The position numbers and the translations under genes are program-made. 64,000 nucleotides of DNA, from positions 44,606-108,605 of the forward strand of contig JADBJJ010000003.1 in the NCBI GenBank assembly GCA_014874475.1, given 5' to 3'. The DNA is from Chloroflexota bacterium (GTDB taxonomy: Bacteria; Chloroflexota; Anaerolineae; B4-G1; DUEL01). The notes beneath the pieces are model-generated. The model was not told the DNA's origin. It ran no database searches and saw only the letters and a program-made list of their open reading frames with translations. This document shows, one piece after another, positions 16,147 through 23,623 of this stretch (its first letter is position 1; the number at the start of each line of letters is the position of its first letter).

Positions 16147-17061
16147 ATGAGGGTATACTTTGCGGACGCGAAACGATATCTGGAGCGCCAGGGTCAAGAG
16201 CAGCCGACCCTGATGCGCACCATGCGGATTCTGGAAATTCCACAGTTACAGGCAAGGCCGCTCCCCCGTCCTCTGCTGCGCCAGCCGGTGGCCGTGTTGG
16301 CCATTCTGTGGCTGACCGGTGTGATCGTCGGAGCCGCCGTGATCCCCTACCTGGCACCGGAAGGCCCCCAGGCTATGGACCTCTCTCGGGCGATGCTTCC
16401 GCCGGGGCGAGGTGGGCTTCTGGGAACCGATTTTATGGGGCGTGATATCTTTGTCCGGCTTCTCTGGGGCGGACGCCTGACGTTATGGATGGGCATTCGG
16501 GCGCTGGCGCTGGCGGTCGGGCTTGGCCTCCCGCTGGGTCTGGCAGCGGGGAGTTTGGGCGGTCGGGTGGATGCCATCGTGATGCGGTTGATAGATGCCT
16601 GGCTGGCGTTCCCCAGCCTGTTGCTGGCCTTGACCGTGCTGGCGATTTTAGGACGGGGCCTATCGTCGGTGGCCATTGCGGTCGGTCTGGCGGCGGCGGC
16701 CCCTTATGCCCGGATCGTCCGCGCAACGGCGCGGGAAATTCGGGCACAGCCGTACATTGAGGCTGCCATTGCTGTCGGTGCCAGCCCTCTGCGGATTGCC
16801 CTGCGGCATATATTGCCCAACGCGGCCCCCGCACTGGCCACCTTTGCCGCGATCCAGTTGGGGTGGGTTCTCCTCCACGGCGCTGGACTCAACTACATGG
16901 GGCTGGGTGCGCCACCGGGAACTCCGGAATGGGGGGCAATGCTGGCCGAGGGGCGGGATTACCTGCGAGCGGCTCCCTGGGTCGCCGCCGTCCCTGGCCT
17001 GGCCCTCACCTTCACCGTCCTGGCTGCCAACATCCTGGGCGACCGATTGGGACGGGAATAA
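16147..17061 (+). CDS. ABC transporter permease, DppC/OppC family
   Basis: A 304-residue partner permease. An N-terminal helix (VLAILWLTGVIVGAAVIPYLAP) is followed by the family motif LLGTDFMGRDIFVRLLWGGR near 98-117 and the coupling loop YIEAAIAVGASPLRIALRHILPN near 203-225. Start at 16147 has GGAAGG just upstream; ATGs at 16213 and 16222 would shorten the cytoplasmic leader. The open frame continues far upstream inside the DppB gene but that part is a shadow. No ATPase genes follow; the next gene has its own promoter, so the operon ends here. Confidence 0.88.
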   Translation: MRVYFADAKRYLERQGQEQPTLMRTMRILEIPQLQARPLPRPLLRQPVAVLAILWLTGVIVGAAVIPYLAPEGPQAMDLSRAMLPPGRGGLLGTDFMGRDIFVRLLWGGRLTLWMGIRALALAVGLGLPLGLAAGSLGGRVDAIVMRLIDAWLAFPSLLLALTVLAILGRGLSSVAIAVGLAAAAPYARIVRATAREIRAQPYIEAAIAVGASPLRIALRHILPNAAPALATFAAIQLGWVLLHGAGLNYMGLGAPPGTPEWGAMLAEGRDYLRAAPWVAAVPGLALTFTVLAANILGDRLGRE

Positions 17062-17092
17062 ACTCACCCTGGACGGCCCAACCTCATCCTTG

Positions 17093-17121
17093 TTGACACC
17101 CTGCCTTGAGTATGCTATAGT
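17093..17121 (+). promoter_or_regulatory. Near-consensus sigma-70 promoter
   Basis: TTGACA at 17093-17098, an exact 17-base spacer, and TATAGT at 17116-17121. It predicts transcription from about 17128, which leaves about 255 untranslated bases before the next start codon. It is one of the two strongest promoter matches in the window. Confidence 0.75.
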
Positions 17122-17127
17122 TATACC

Positions 17128-17383
17128 GACAAAAATCTCCTGGGCCGCGCCGTTCGTTCGGAGTCAACAAGGCGATGAACCGCTGGGCTCGGTGACGAAT
17201 CCTTCTTAAAGGGGCTGAGAATTCTTGCCAGTGGCTCACCTGAGCCCTTTGGAGCCTCGCAAGCCTGAAGAAAGATATTTTGGGGACGGTTCTGCTACCG
17301 GCACGACCCATGGGTTTCGCACTCGGACACACCCAGGCGGAGCGGCGTTTTGGTACCTGGAGTGTTGACGGAAAGGACTGGTC
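17128..17383 (+). promoter_or_regulatory. Long, structured 5' leader of unknown class
   Basis: About 255 bases between the promoter and ATG 17384 contain no convincing gene but several complementary segments. AAAGGGGCT (17208-17216) can pair with AGCCCTTT (17243-17250), while GGCTC (17233-17237) can pair with GAGCC (17242-17246). These two pairings are mutually exclusive, as in switches. TGGGT and ACCCA near 17310-17333, and CGCCG near 17147 with CGGCG near 17344, could form further stems. I could not match it to T-box, TPP, cobalamin, ydaO or SAM consensus elements. It may be a cis-regulatory RNA for the membrane protease downstream or simply an untranslated region. Confidence 0.4.
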
Positions 17384-18505
17384 ATGGGTTCTTTGAAACT
17401 TTTTACAATTAAGGGTATTCCTGTTCGGGTCCACATTACTTTCCCCCTGATTCTTATCTGGGCCGCTATCCAGTTCGGACGTGGGCAGAGCAGCGTGTGG
17501 CAGGGAGCGCTATTCGGAGTGGTGGTGACCCTGCTCCTTTTCTTCTGTGTGGTTCTCCATGAACTGGCTCACAGCCTGTTTGCCATCCGGTTCGGCAGCC
17601 GCGTCAACGAAATCACCCTGCTCCCGCTGGGCGGCGTGGCCCAGATGGAGCGGATTCCCGATCGTCCCTATCAGGAACTTCTGATGGCACTGGCTGGACC
17701 GGTGACCAGTGGGGTCATCGGCGTTGGCCTGGCGCTTCTCATCCTTCTCCTGTTCCCCCTGCGGATATGGACCGACTTTGTGCGTGCCATCTCGTCCGGT
17801 GGAACTCTCTCCTGGTCCTATTTGCTCCCCTATCTGGCGGTGACCAACCTGTTTCTGGCAGGCTTTAATCTCCTTCCCGCCTTCCCGCTGGACGGTGGAC
17901 GGGTATTGCGGGCGGTTCTGGCGATAATGATGCCCTACGACCGCGCGACCACTCTCGCTGTCCGCATCGGGCAAGTACTGGCGTGGGCGCTGGGGCTGCT
18001 GGGTCTATTGGGTGGGGACGTCTTGCTCATCCTGGTAGCTCTTTTCGTTTACGTCGGCGCCTCTCAGGAGGAGCGTCTGGTACAACTCAAGGCAGCGCTG
18101 GCCGGGCTGCGGGTCCGTAAAGCCTACTCCCATTCCCCCCAGGCTGTCCATCCGGAAGACCCGCTCAGCTATGCCGTGGATATGATGCTGGAAGGCTTTC
18201 AATCCGATTTCCCCGTCTTTGACGAGGGCCGGCTGGTGGGGATGCTGACCCGCAACGGCGTCCTGCGCGGGCTGAAGGAGTTCGGCCCGCAGATCCCCAT
18301 CCGCGTGGTGATGCTGAGGGAGTTCCCGATCGTTAGCCCGGAAGACGACCTCTTTGAGATCCAGCAGCGGATGAGTGAAACAGGGGCTGAAGTGGTGCCG
18401 GTGGTGGATGAAGGCCGATTTCTGGGCCTCCTCACCCGACAGGACCTGGAAGAGGCCTACCGTCTGGTGACGGTCTACCCGGCCCTGCTCTCCCGAAGGC
18501 GCTAA
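17384..18505 (+). CDS. Site-2 protease family zinc metalloprotease with two CBS domains
   Basis: A 373-residue intramembrane protease of the M50B/SpoIVFB type. The zinc motif HELAH is H59-E60-H63 in a membrane helix; the third ligand is the Asp of NLLPAFPLDGGR near 170. About six membrane helices occupy residues 15-225. Two CBS domains follow (about 240-300 and 305-365), which usually bind ATP, AMP or other adenosyl ligands and could gate proteolysis by energy state. Substrates are unknown; relatives cleave membrane-bound transcription factors. It has its own strong promoter and a long leader, suggesting separate control from its neighbours. A second site-2 protease (RseP type) is at 51091-52395. 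Confidence 0.92.
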   Translation: MGSLKLFTIKGIPVRVHITFPLILIWAAIQFGRGQSSVWQGALFGVVVTLLLFFCVVLHELAHSLFAIRFGSRVNEITLLPLGGVAQMERIPDRPYQELLMALAGPVTSGVIGVGLALLILLLFPLRIWTDFVRAISSGGTLSWSYLLPYLAVTNLFLAGFNLLPAFPLDGGRVLRAVLAIMMPYDRATTLAVRIGQVLAWALGLLGLLGGDVLLILVALFVYVGASQEERLVQLKAALAGLRVRKAYSHSPQAVHPEDPLSYAVDMMLEGFQSDFPVFDEGRLVGMLTRNGVLRGLKEFGPQIPIRVVMLREFPIVSPEDDLFEIQQRMSETGAEVVPVVDEGRFLGLLTRQDLEEAYRLVTVYPALLSRRR

Positions 18506-18580
18506 TCCCAGAGAGCAGGGAACAGCGGCAGCCGAAGATTACCGCCGTAAGACCCATTCTGATCGTTCCATAGTAGGGAA

Positions 18581-19459
18581 ATGGACACCGAACAACGACG
18601 GCCGTGGGGAGCAAAAGAGAAACCGGTCCGCGCCCTGGTGCTCTCCGGTGGGGGCGGGCGGGGGGCCTACCAGTGTGGCGTCTACAAGTATATGGAAGAA
18701 GCGGGGTTGATACCCGACATCCTGGTCGGCACCTCCATCGGCGCTATCAACGCGGCGGCCATTGCCTCCGGGAAGACGGCGCGGGACTTGGAGGTGGCCT
18801 GGCTCTCCACTCGTACCCGCGACATCCAGCGCTTCTGGCGGTTGCGCCCCTGGCAAGCCATCTACGATACCTCTCCCTGGATCCGCACGATCCACCGGTT
18901 CATAGATTTTGACGCTTTGGCCCGTACCGATAAGCGATTACTCATCACCGCGACGGAAGTAGAAAAGGGCGAACTGCGCATCTTTGATAATCGGGAGACG
19001 GAAATTACGCCCACCCATATCTTGGCCAGTTGTTCCATCCCCCTGGTCTATCCCTGGACCCGCATTGGGGACTATCACTACTGGGACGGGGCGGTGATGG
19101 CCAACACCCCGCTGTCGGCGGCCATTGACGCTGGAGCCGACGAGATTTACGTGGTCCTGCTCTCCTCGGTGGGGGAGCGGTACATCCCCCCGCCCCGCTG
19201 GCCCTGGCATGCTTTTGCGGTGATGCTGGACCTGGCCCTCAGCGCCACGTTTGAGAATGACATCAAGCAACTGGAATGGATTAACCAATTGGTTGCCCAG
19301 GAGATGGACGAGAAACACCGTTACATTCGCTGTCGGGTGATTGTGCCCACCAGGGAGATTGGTCTCGTGCAGATTCTCCGCTACAATCCCCAGACCAGCC
19401 GGGAACTGATTGATCTGGGATACCAGGATGCCCGAGGGGCACTGGGGGCCGAAGGGTGA
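18581..19459 (+). CDS. Patatin-like phospholipase
   Basis: A 292-residue serine acyl hydrolase with a catalytic Ser-Asp dyad. The oxyanion loop GGGGRGAY is at 23-30, the nucleophile elbow GTSIG at 50-54 gives Ser52, and the Asp lies in DGAVMAN near 169. No signal peptide is seen, so it acts in the cytoplasm or on the inner membrane face, probably hydrolysing phospholipid acyl chains. No acyltransferase or lipid gene is adjacent. The 75-base gap after the protease gene suggests it may be read through from there. Confidence 0.9.
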   Translation: MDTEQRRPWGAKEKPVRALVLSGGGGRGAYQCGVYKYMEEAGLIPDILVGTSIGAINAAAIASGKTARDLEVAWLSTRTRDIQRFWRLRPWQAIYDTSPWIRTIHRFIDFDALARTDKRLLITATEVEKGELRIFDNRETEITPTHILASCSIPLVYPWTRIGDYHYWDGAVMANTPLSAAIDAGADEIYVVLLSSVGERYIPPPRWPWHAFAVMLDLALSATFENDIKQLEWINQLVAQEMDEKHRYIRCRVIVPTREIGLVQILRYNPQTSRELIDLGYQDARGALGAEG

Positions 19460-19582
19460 GGGGCTTTTGCTGATGAAACGGGACGACGTCCCCCGTTCGC
19501 ACGGTGGGCTGGTGGGAAGGTTCAGCGAACTGGAAACGTTGTCGCCGGTTACCTGATCGCTATCCGTGGCCTGTGATTTGAG

Positions 19583-20485
19583 ATGGACTGGCTGGAAATC
19601 AGCGTGGAGACAACGGGGGAAGGGGCGGAGGCGGTGGCGGAGGTCCTGAGCCGCTTTGCCCCCCGCGGGGTAGCACTGGAGGCCGGCCCGGAGGGCTTCG
19701 GGAGCGGCCTGGTTGTCGTCCGCGCCTACGTTCCAGCCGATGACCAACTATCTCAGACCCGCCGCCGGGTGGAGGAAGCGCTCTGGCATCTGGGCCAGAT
19801 TCTCCCCCTGCCACCGCCGTTCTTCCGCATCGTCGCCGAGACTGATTGGGCGGAGGCGTGGAAACAGCGTCTGGCAGTTCTCCATGTGGGTCGTCGATTG
19901 GTGATTCGTCCGTCGTGGCTGCCGTACACTCCGGCGGAGGGGGAGGTGTTGGTGGAATTGGACCCGGGGATGGCCTTCGGCACCGGCACCCATCCGACTA
20001 CCCAGATGTGCTTGCTGGCGCTGGAGGACTTTGTACGTCCTGGCGCGCGAGTGCTGGACCTGGGGACCGGGTCAGGGATTTTGGCCATCGCCGCCGCCAA
20101 ACTGGGAGCGGGACGGGTGCTGGCACTGGATACCGACCCTCAGGCCGTCTCGGTGGCCCGGGAGAATGTCTATCGCAACGGTGTTGCCGACCGGGTGCGT
20201 GTGGCCGAGGGTTCTCTGGCCCAGACGGTCGGGAGATTTGATGTGGTGGTCGTCAACATCCTGGCCCGGGTGCTGGTAGAGATGGCGGAACAGGGGCTAT
20301 CCCGGCGCCTGAAGCCGGAGGGGCGGCTGGTTGTTGCGGGGTTGCTGAAGGGACAGGAGGAGGAGGTCTGGGATGCTTTCCAGCGGGCTGGCCTGACTAT
20401 CGCCGGACGGCGAGAGGTGGAGGATTGGGTGGCCCTGGAATTTGTGCGAAAATCAGCCAATGAGGACAGTGGCCTGGGAAGATGA
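19583..20485 (+). CDS. prmA: Ribosomal protein L11 methyltransferase
   Basis: A 300-residue SAM-dependent enzyme that trimethylates L11. The N-terminal substrate-recognition domain (MDWLEISVETTGEGAEAV) covers about 1-90. The characteristic DPGMAFGTGTHPTT is near 128-141, the SAM loop VLDLGTGSGILAI near 157, and VVVNILARVL near 222 is the PrmA version of the NPPY-like motif. Length is normal. The 122-base gap upstream has no clear gene. dnaJ or RsmE, frequent neighbours of prmA, are not present. Confidence 0.93.
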   Translation: MDWLEISVETTGEGAEAVAEVLSRFAPRGVALEAGPEGFGSGLVVVRAYVPADDQLSQTRRRVEEALWHLGQILPLPPPFFRIVAETDWAEAWKQRLAVLHVGRRLVIRPSWLPYTPAEGEVLVELDPGMAFGTGTHPTTQMCLLALEDFVRPGARVLDLGTGSGILAIAAAKLGAGRVLALDTDPQAVSVARENVYRNGVADRVRVAEGSLAQTVGRFDVVVVNILARVLVEMAEQGLSRRLKPEGRLVVAGLLKGQEEEVWDAFQRAGLTIAGRREVEDWVALEFVRKSANEDSGLGR

Positions 20486-20582
20486 TAACCATCCGATATG
20501 CACTTGACCGTTCGGACGGGTATGGTGGAATAACGGCACTCCATTCGCTGGGTATCTTTTTCCAAAGAAGAGGGCAGTCAGA

Positions 20583-21584
20583 ATGAGAGAAAACGTAGAG
20601 CCGCCATCTACCGAGGCCGCCGCTTTCTTTGACGAGATGGCCGATAAGTATGATGAGATTTGGGAGTTACCCTGGTATGCGTGGCTGTTTGCCCGGTTGC
20701 ACACGCTGATCTTTCAAAACATTATACGCCCATACGCGCCGCAAACCGTCCTGGATGTGGGGTGCGGGACAGGATTCCAGTCGTTCCTGTACGCTGCCTT
20801 TAGGGCCCGCGTGGTGGGAATAGACGCATCTCCCCAGATGGTTCGGATTGCGCAGGAAAAAGCGGCGCAGTTTCCGGCGGAGCGAGGGAGACTTCTCACC
20901 ATCCCGGCGCTCTTTCCCTTCATCCGTCCTTATAACCGCTGGATTCAGGAGCATATAGATAGCGGGAGGCCAGAGGAATACTTCTCCCCTGTATTTGCAG
21001 TGGCGGATGCTCGGCGGCTTCCCTTTCTGGATGAGACCTTTGACCATGTGAACTGTTGCGGGAGCATTCTCAGCCTGGTTCCTGAGTACCCTCTGGTTCT
21101 GGCAGAGATCGCTCGGGTACTGAAGCCAGGGGGTACGCTGTTTCTGGAGGCCGAAGGGCGCTGGAACGGCGACCTGCTCTGGACCCTGGCGGACGCACTG
21201 GCAGGTGGTCGCCAGTACGGGATGCCCTGGGAGCAGGCCCGGGCGATGGTCCGTCCGTCCTTTTCGGCACCGGTGACTGTGGATTACCCCTTTGAACACG
21301 CTTCTCTGAGGTTGACTCTCTTCACCCGGCGGGGGCTCTGGCGAGATCTGCAACGGGTGGGCCTGAAGGTGTTGAGGAACTGGACGATTCATTCGCTGAC
21401 CAACGTCATCCCTAGCCCTTTGCTTCATCGGAAGGATGTTCCGGGAGGAATCCTGTGGCTGTTTCGGGTGTTGGCCTGGGCCGAGAAACGTATCCCTTTG
21501 CCCCTGCCCGGATGCAGCCTGGCCTTTGTCGCACAGAAAGCGTCCGCCCTTGATGAGGGCAACTCGGGAAAGGCTTCGCAGTAG
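20583..21584 (+). CDS. Class I SAM-dependent methyltransferase
   Basis: A 333-residue methyltransferase of the UbiE/Methyltransf_11 type. SAM motif I VLDVGCGTGFQS is near 53-64, the acidic residue of motif II is in VVGIDASPQMV near 77, and the post-motif LKPGGTLFLEAEG is near 182. A stretch between strands 3 and 4 (about 105-145) is longer than usual. The C-terminal third (LTLFTRRGLWRDLQRVGLKV onward) is typical of small-molecule methyltransferases. Substrate is unknown. It is followed by a short GC hairpin with five T residues, so it probably ends a transcript that started at prmA or before. Confidence 0.85.
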   Translation: MRENVEPPSTEAAAFFDEMADKYDEIWELPWYAWLFARLHTLIFQNIIRPYAPQTVLDVGCGTGFQSFLYAAFRARVVGIDASPQMVRIAQEKAAQFPAERGRLLTIPALFPFIRPYNRWIQEHIDSGRPEEYFSPVFAVADARRLPFLDETFDHVNCCGSILSLVPEYPLVLAEIARVLKPGGTLFLEAEGRWNGDLLWTLADALAGGRQYGMPWEQARAMVRPSFSAPVTVDYPFEHASLRLTLFTRRGLWRDLQRVGLKVLRNWTIHSLTNVIPSPLLHRKDVPGGILWLFRVLAWAEKRIPLPLPGCSLAFVAQKASALDEGNSGKASQ

Positions 21585-21592
21585 CTTTCTAC

Positions 21593-21614
21593 GGCCGCAA
21601 TATCCGGCCTTTTT
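21593..21614 (+). terminator. Rho-independent terminator
   Basis: GGCCG (21593-21597), a 7-base loop, CGGCC (21605-21609) and then TTTTT, eight bases after the methyltransferase stop. The stem is short but all GC and the U tract is adjacent. Confidence 0.55.
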
Positions 21615-21649
21615 CCCCTTCTTCTGGGGAGATGTCAGAAAGGAGCAAG

Positions 21650-21970
21650 GTGACCGGGAGAACCGGCGGAGTGCAGCGGTGGCTGATTCTGGGAGCCATT
21701 CTGGTTGTTCTGGTGGTGGCCGGGCTGACCGGTCGCGGAGTCTGGAGGCAAATCGCCCATCTGCGCCATCTGCTGGCCACCGAAGCGGAACTGCGGGCCC
21801 AGATTCAGCACGAGCAGAACCGACGGCAACAACTGGAGCAAGAACTTCGCCACGTCTCCTCTCCGGGTTATCTGGAGGAGTGGGCGCGGCGGTATGGCGG
21901 CATGGTGCTGCCAGGGGAGGTGCTTCTGGTGGTGCCCGATTCGGCAAGCCCGACCCCCGATCAACCGTAG
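21650..21970 (+). CDS. FtsB/DivIC-like septum formation initiator protein
   Basis: A protein of about 106 residues with one N-terminal membrane helix (WLILGAILVVLVVAGLTG), then a coiled coil from about 40 to 75 (HLLATEAELRAQIQHEQNRRQQLEQEL). A short C-terminal segment YLEEWARRYGGMVLPGEVLLVV is the hallmark of the DivIC/FtsB family of divisome proteins. GTG 21650 has AAAGGAG with a 4-base spacer and is preferred to ATG 21632, whose GGGGAG abuts the codon. It is isolated between a terminator and the tat operon; no ftsL or division gene cluster is adjacent. Confidence 0.8.
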   Translation: MTGRTGGVQRWLILGAILVVLVVAGLTGRGVWRQIAHLRHLLATEAELRAQIQHEQNRRQQLEQELRHVSSPGYLEEWARRYGGMVLPGEVLLVVPDSASPTPDQP

Positions 21971-22013
21971 ACCCCTGGAGAGCAAGGCTTTCCTCTACCC
22001 CGAAAAAGTGACT

Positions 22014-22035
22014 GGGCAACCGCAAATGGTTGCCC
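22014..22035 (+). terminator. Hairpin downstream of the FtsB-like gene
   Basis: GGGCAACC, loop GCAAAT, GGTTGCCC: a perfect 8-bp stem 43 bases after the stop and four bases before the tat promoter. No U tract follows, so it is a weak terminator or an insulating hairpin. Confidence 0.4.
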
Positions 22036-22039
22036 CTAT

Positions 22040-22067
22040 TTGCTGAATATGGGTTGTGTGGTAGAAT
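22040..22067 (+). promoter_or_regulatory. Promoter of the tat operon
   Basis: TTGCTG at 22040-22045, a 16-base spacer, TAGAAT at 22062-22067. It lies about 124 bases before tatA; the intervening leader holds no clear gene. Confidence 0.5.
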
Positions 22068-22190
22068 GACTCCTGCCTCTCCAGCGTGGGAGGATGGGCT
22101 TGGAGCGGCGAACCGATTTTGTGACGGCCCGAGGTCGCCGCAACATCCGCCCCGTGTGCCCAATATCCTGAAACTTGTTTGAGGTGAATT

Positions 22191-22373
22191 ATGGGTTGGT
22201 TTCGCGGCTGGGAATGGATTATCATCTTGGTCATTGTGCTCCTGCTCTTCGGAGTAGGGCGGCTGGGGAAACTGGGCGCCGACTTAGGGAAGGGGATTCG
22301 CAACTTCCGGGAGGCGCTCTCGGGCAAGCAGGAAGCAGCGGAAGAACCACCTAAAGAAGAACCGAAAGCCTGA
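22191..22373 (+). CDS. tatA: Twin-arginine translocase subunit TatA/TatE
   Basis: A 60-residue protein with an N-terminal membrane helix ([19 protein letters not shown]), the FGxGRLG hinge, an amphipathic helix ([18 protein letters not shown]) and an acidic tail. It polymerises to form the protein-conducting element of the Tat pathway, which exports folded proteins. GAGGTGAATT precedes the ATG. It begins a tatA-tatB-tatC operon. Confidence 0.92.
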   Translation: MGWFRGWEWIIILVIVLLLFGVGRLGKLGADLGKGIRNFREALSGKQEAAEEPPKEEPKA

Positions 22374-22421
22374 AAGGATTGGCATCCCGTCTCCCGCTTC
22401 CGGCCCTGAACAGGGAGGGGC

Positions 22422-22802
22422 ATGGATTTTCTGAACCTCGGCTCGGGGGAGTTTGTTTTTTTAATCCTGCTGGCCATCTTGCTGGTGGGGCCCAAGCGGG
22501 CGGTGGAATGGGTTCAGCAGGTCAGCCGCTTTTTCGCCCGTATCCGGCAGGAATGGCTTGCTGTTCAGCGGGATGTGATGCAAGAGGTCCAGGCCCTGAG
22601 TCGGGAGACCGCCGATGCTCTTCAGCCCGCGCTCCAGGAGGCCACCCGGGAAGGGCAAACGGTATGGCGGGAGGTCAGGGAGACCGTCCAATCTATCCAG
22701 GAGGTCAGGCAGGAGGTTGCTGTTCTACGGAAACAAGGGGCCGCGCGGGAACCTTCGTCCCCGCCGGATGTTCCGGAACCCACCGATGACCTTGCCGGAT
22801 GA
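22422..22802 (+). CDS. tatB: Sec-independent translocase TatB-like protein
   Basis: 126 residues: an N-terminal membrane helix after the typical LGSGEFVFLILLAILLVGPKR, then a long amphipathic and coiled-coil region (about 28-105) and a proline-rich tail. The Glu at position 10 and the GPKR after the helix are TatB-type features. It forms the substrate receptor with TatC. Its stop overlaps the tatC start (ATGA), so the two are translationally coupled. Confidence 0.85.
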   Translation: MDFLNLGSGEFVFLILLAILLVGPKRAVEWVQQVSRFFARIRQEWLAVQRDVMQEVQALSRETADALQPALQEATREGQTVWREVRETVQSIQEVRQEVAVLRKQGAAREPSSPPDVPEPTDDLAG

Positions 22803-23515
22803 AAAAGCGGGGCGACGAGACCAAATCGTTGCTGGAGCATGTTGAGGAACTCCGCCGACGGCTGATAAAGGCGCTGCTGGCCCTGGCTGTCGGCTTTGTC
22901 ATTAGTGCTCTGTTTACCAACCGACTGCTGGAATGGCTGGCCCAACCGGTGGGAGGGCTGGGGCAACTGGAAGCGATTGAGGTTACTGAGAACCTCGGTG
23001 TCTTTATGCAGGTTACTCTCCTGGGGGGAGTCCTTCTAGCGATGCCAGTTATCGTCTATCAGGTCTGGCAATTCGTTACCCCCGGCCTTTATCCTCACGA
23101 AAAGCGGTATATCTATATGCTGGCTCCGGCGGCAACCCTTCTCTTTATCGCTGGCGCTGCTTTTGCTTATTTCGTGATGCTCCCCGCAGCGATTCCTGCC
23201 CTCTTGGGCTTTGCTCCGATCCCTACCCGCCCTCGTCCAGCCAACTATATCTCCTTTGTGACCAATTTGATGTTCTGGGTGGGCATCAGTTTTGAGATGC
23301 CCCTGTTCGTATTCTTCCTGGCGAAGGTGCGCCTGGTTGGCCCGCGCGACCTTTTGCGCAACTGGCGGGTGGCCGTCTTCTTGATCGCTTTGCTGGCAGC
23401 CCTGGTGACGCCCACTGGCGACCCCATCAATATGGGACTGGTGATGATCCCCCTGGTTATCCTCTACGTTTTGAGCATCCTGCTGGCACGCATAGCGTAT
23501 CGGGAGTCCGAGTAA
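22799..23515 (+). CDS. tatC: Twin-arginine translocase subunit TatC
   Basis: A 238-residue polytopic protein with six membrane helices. The N-terminal cytoplasmic motif LLEHVEELRRRLIKAL is the signal-peptide binding surface, and FVTPGLYPHEKRY near 98 and ALVTPTGDPINM near 201 are diagnostic. It recognises the twin-arginine signal. The start overlaps the tatB stop. No obvious Tat substrate with an RR signal is encoded in the window. Confidence 0.95.
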   Translation: MKKRGDETKSLLEHVEELRRRLIKALLALAVGFVISALFTNRLLEWLAQPVGGLGQLEAIEVTENLGVFMQVTLLGGVLLAMPVIVYQVWQFVTPGLYPHEKRYIYMLAPAATLLFIAGAAFAYFVMLPAAIPALLGFAPIPTRPRPANYISFVTNLMFWVGISFEMPLFVFFLAKVRLVGPRDLLRNWRVAVFLIALLAALVTPTGDPINMGLVMIPLVILYVLSILLARIAYRESE

Positions 23516-23519
23516 GATA

Positions 23520-23575
23520 AAGGGCTGAGAGGCGGGCCTGGACGCGAACGTCTGGGCTTAAAACGCCAAGCCCTT
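23520..23575 (+). terminator. Possible terminator after tatC
   Basis: AAGGGCT (23520-23526) pairs with AGCCCTT (23569-23575) around a long, partly self-complementary loop (GGCG with CGCC). GTTATT follows. It begins five bases after the tatC stop. The long loop lowers confidence. Confidence 0.35.
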
Positions 23576-23623
23576 GTTATTGCGAATCCGTGGTTTCCCG
23601 TGTCCCTTTCCTGAGGAGGAGAG

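Noticed and set aside
17128..17383. T-box leader (a TTTTGGTACCTGG segment near 17350 recalls the T-box)
   Set aside because: The full T-box sequence, specifier loop pattern and an aminoacyl-tRNA synthetase or amino acid gene downstream are missing.
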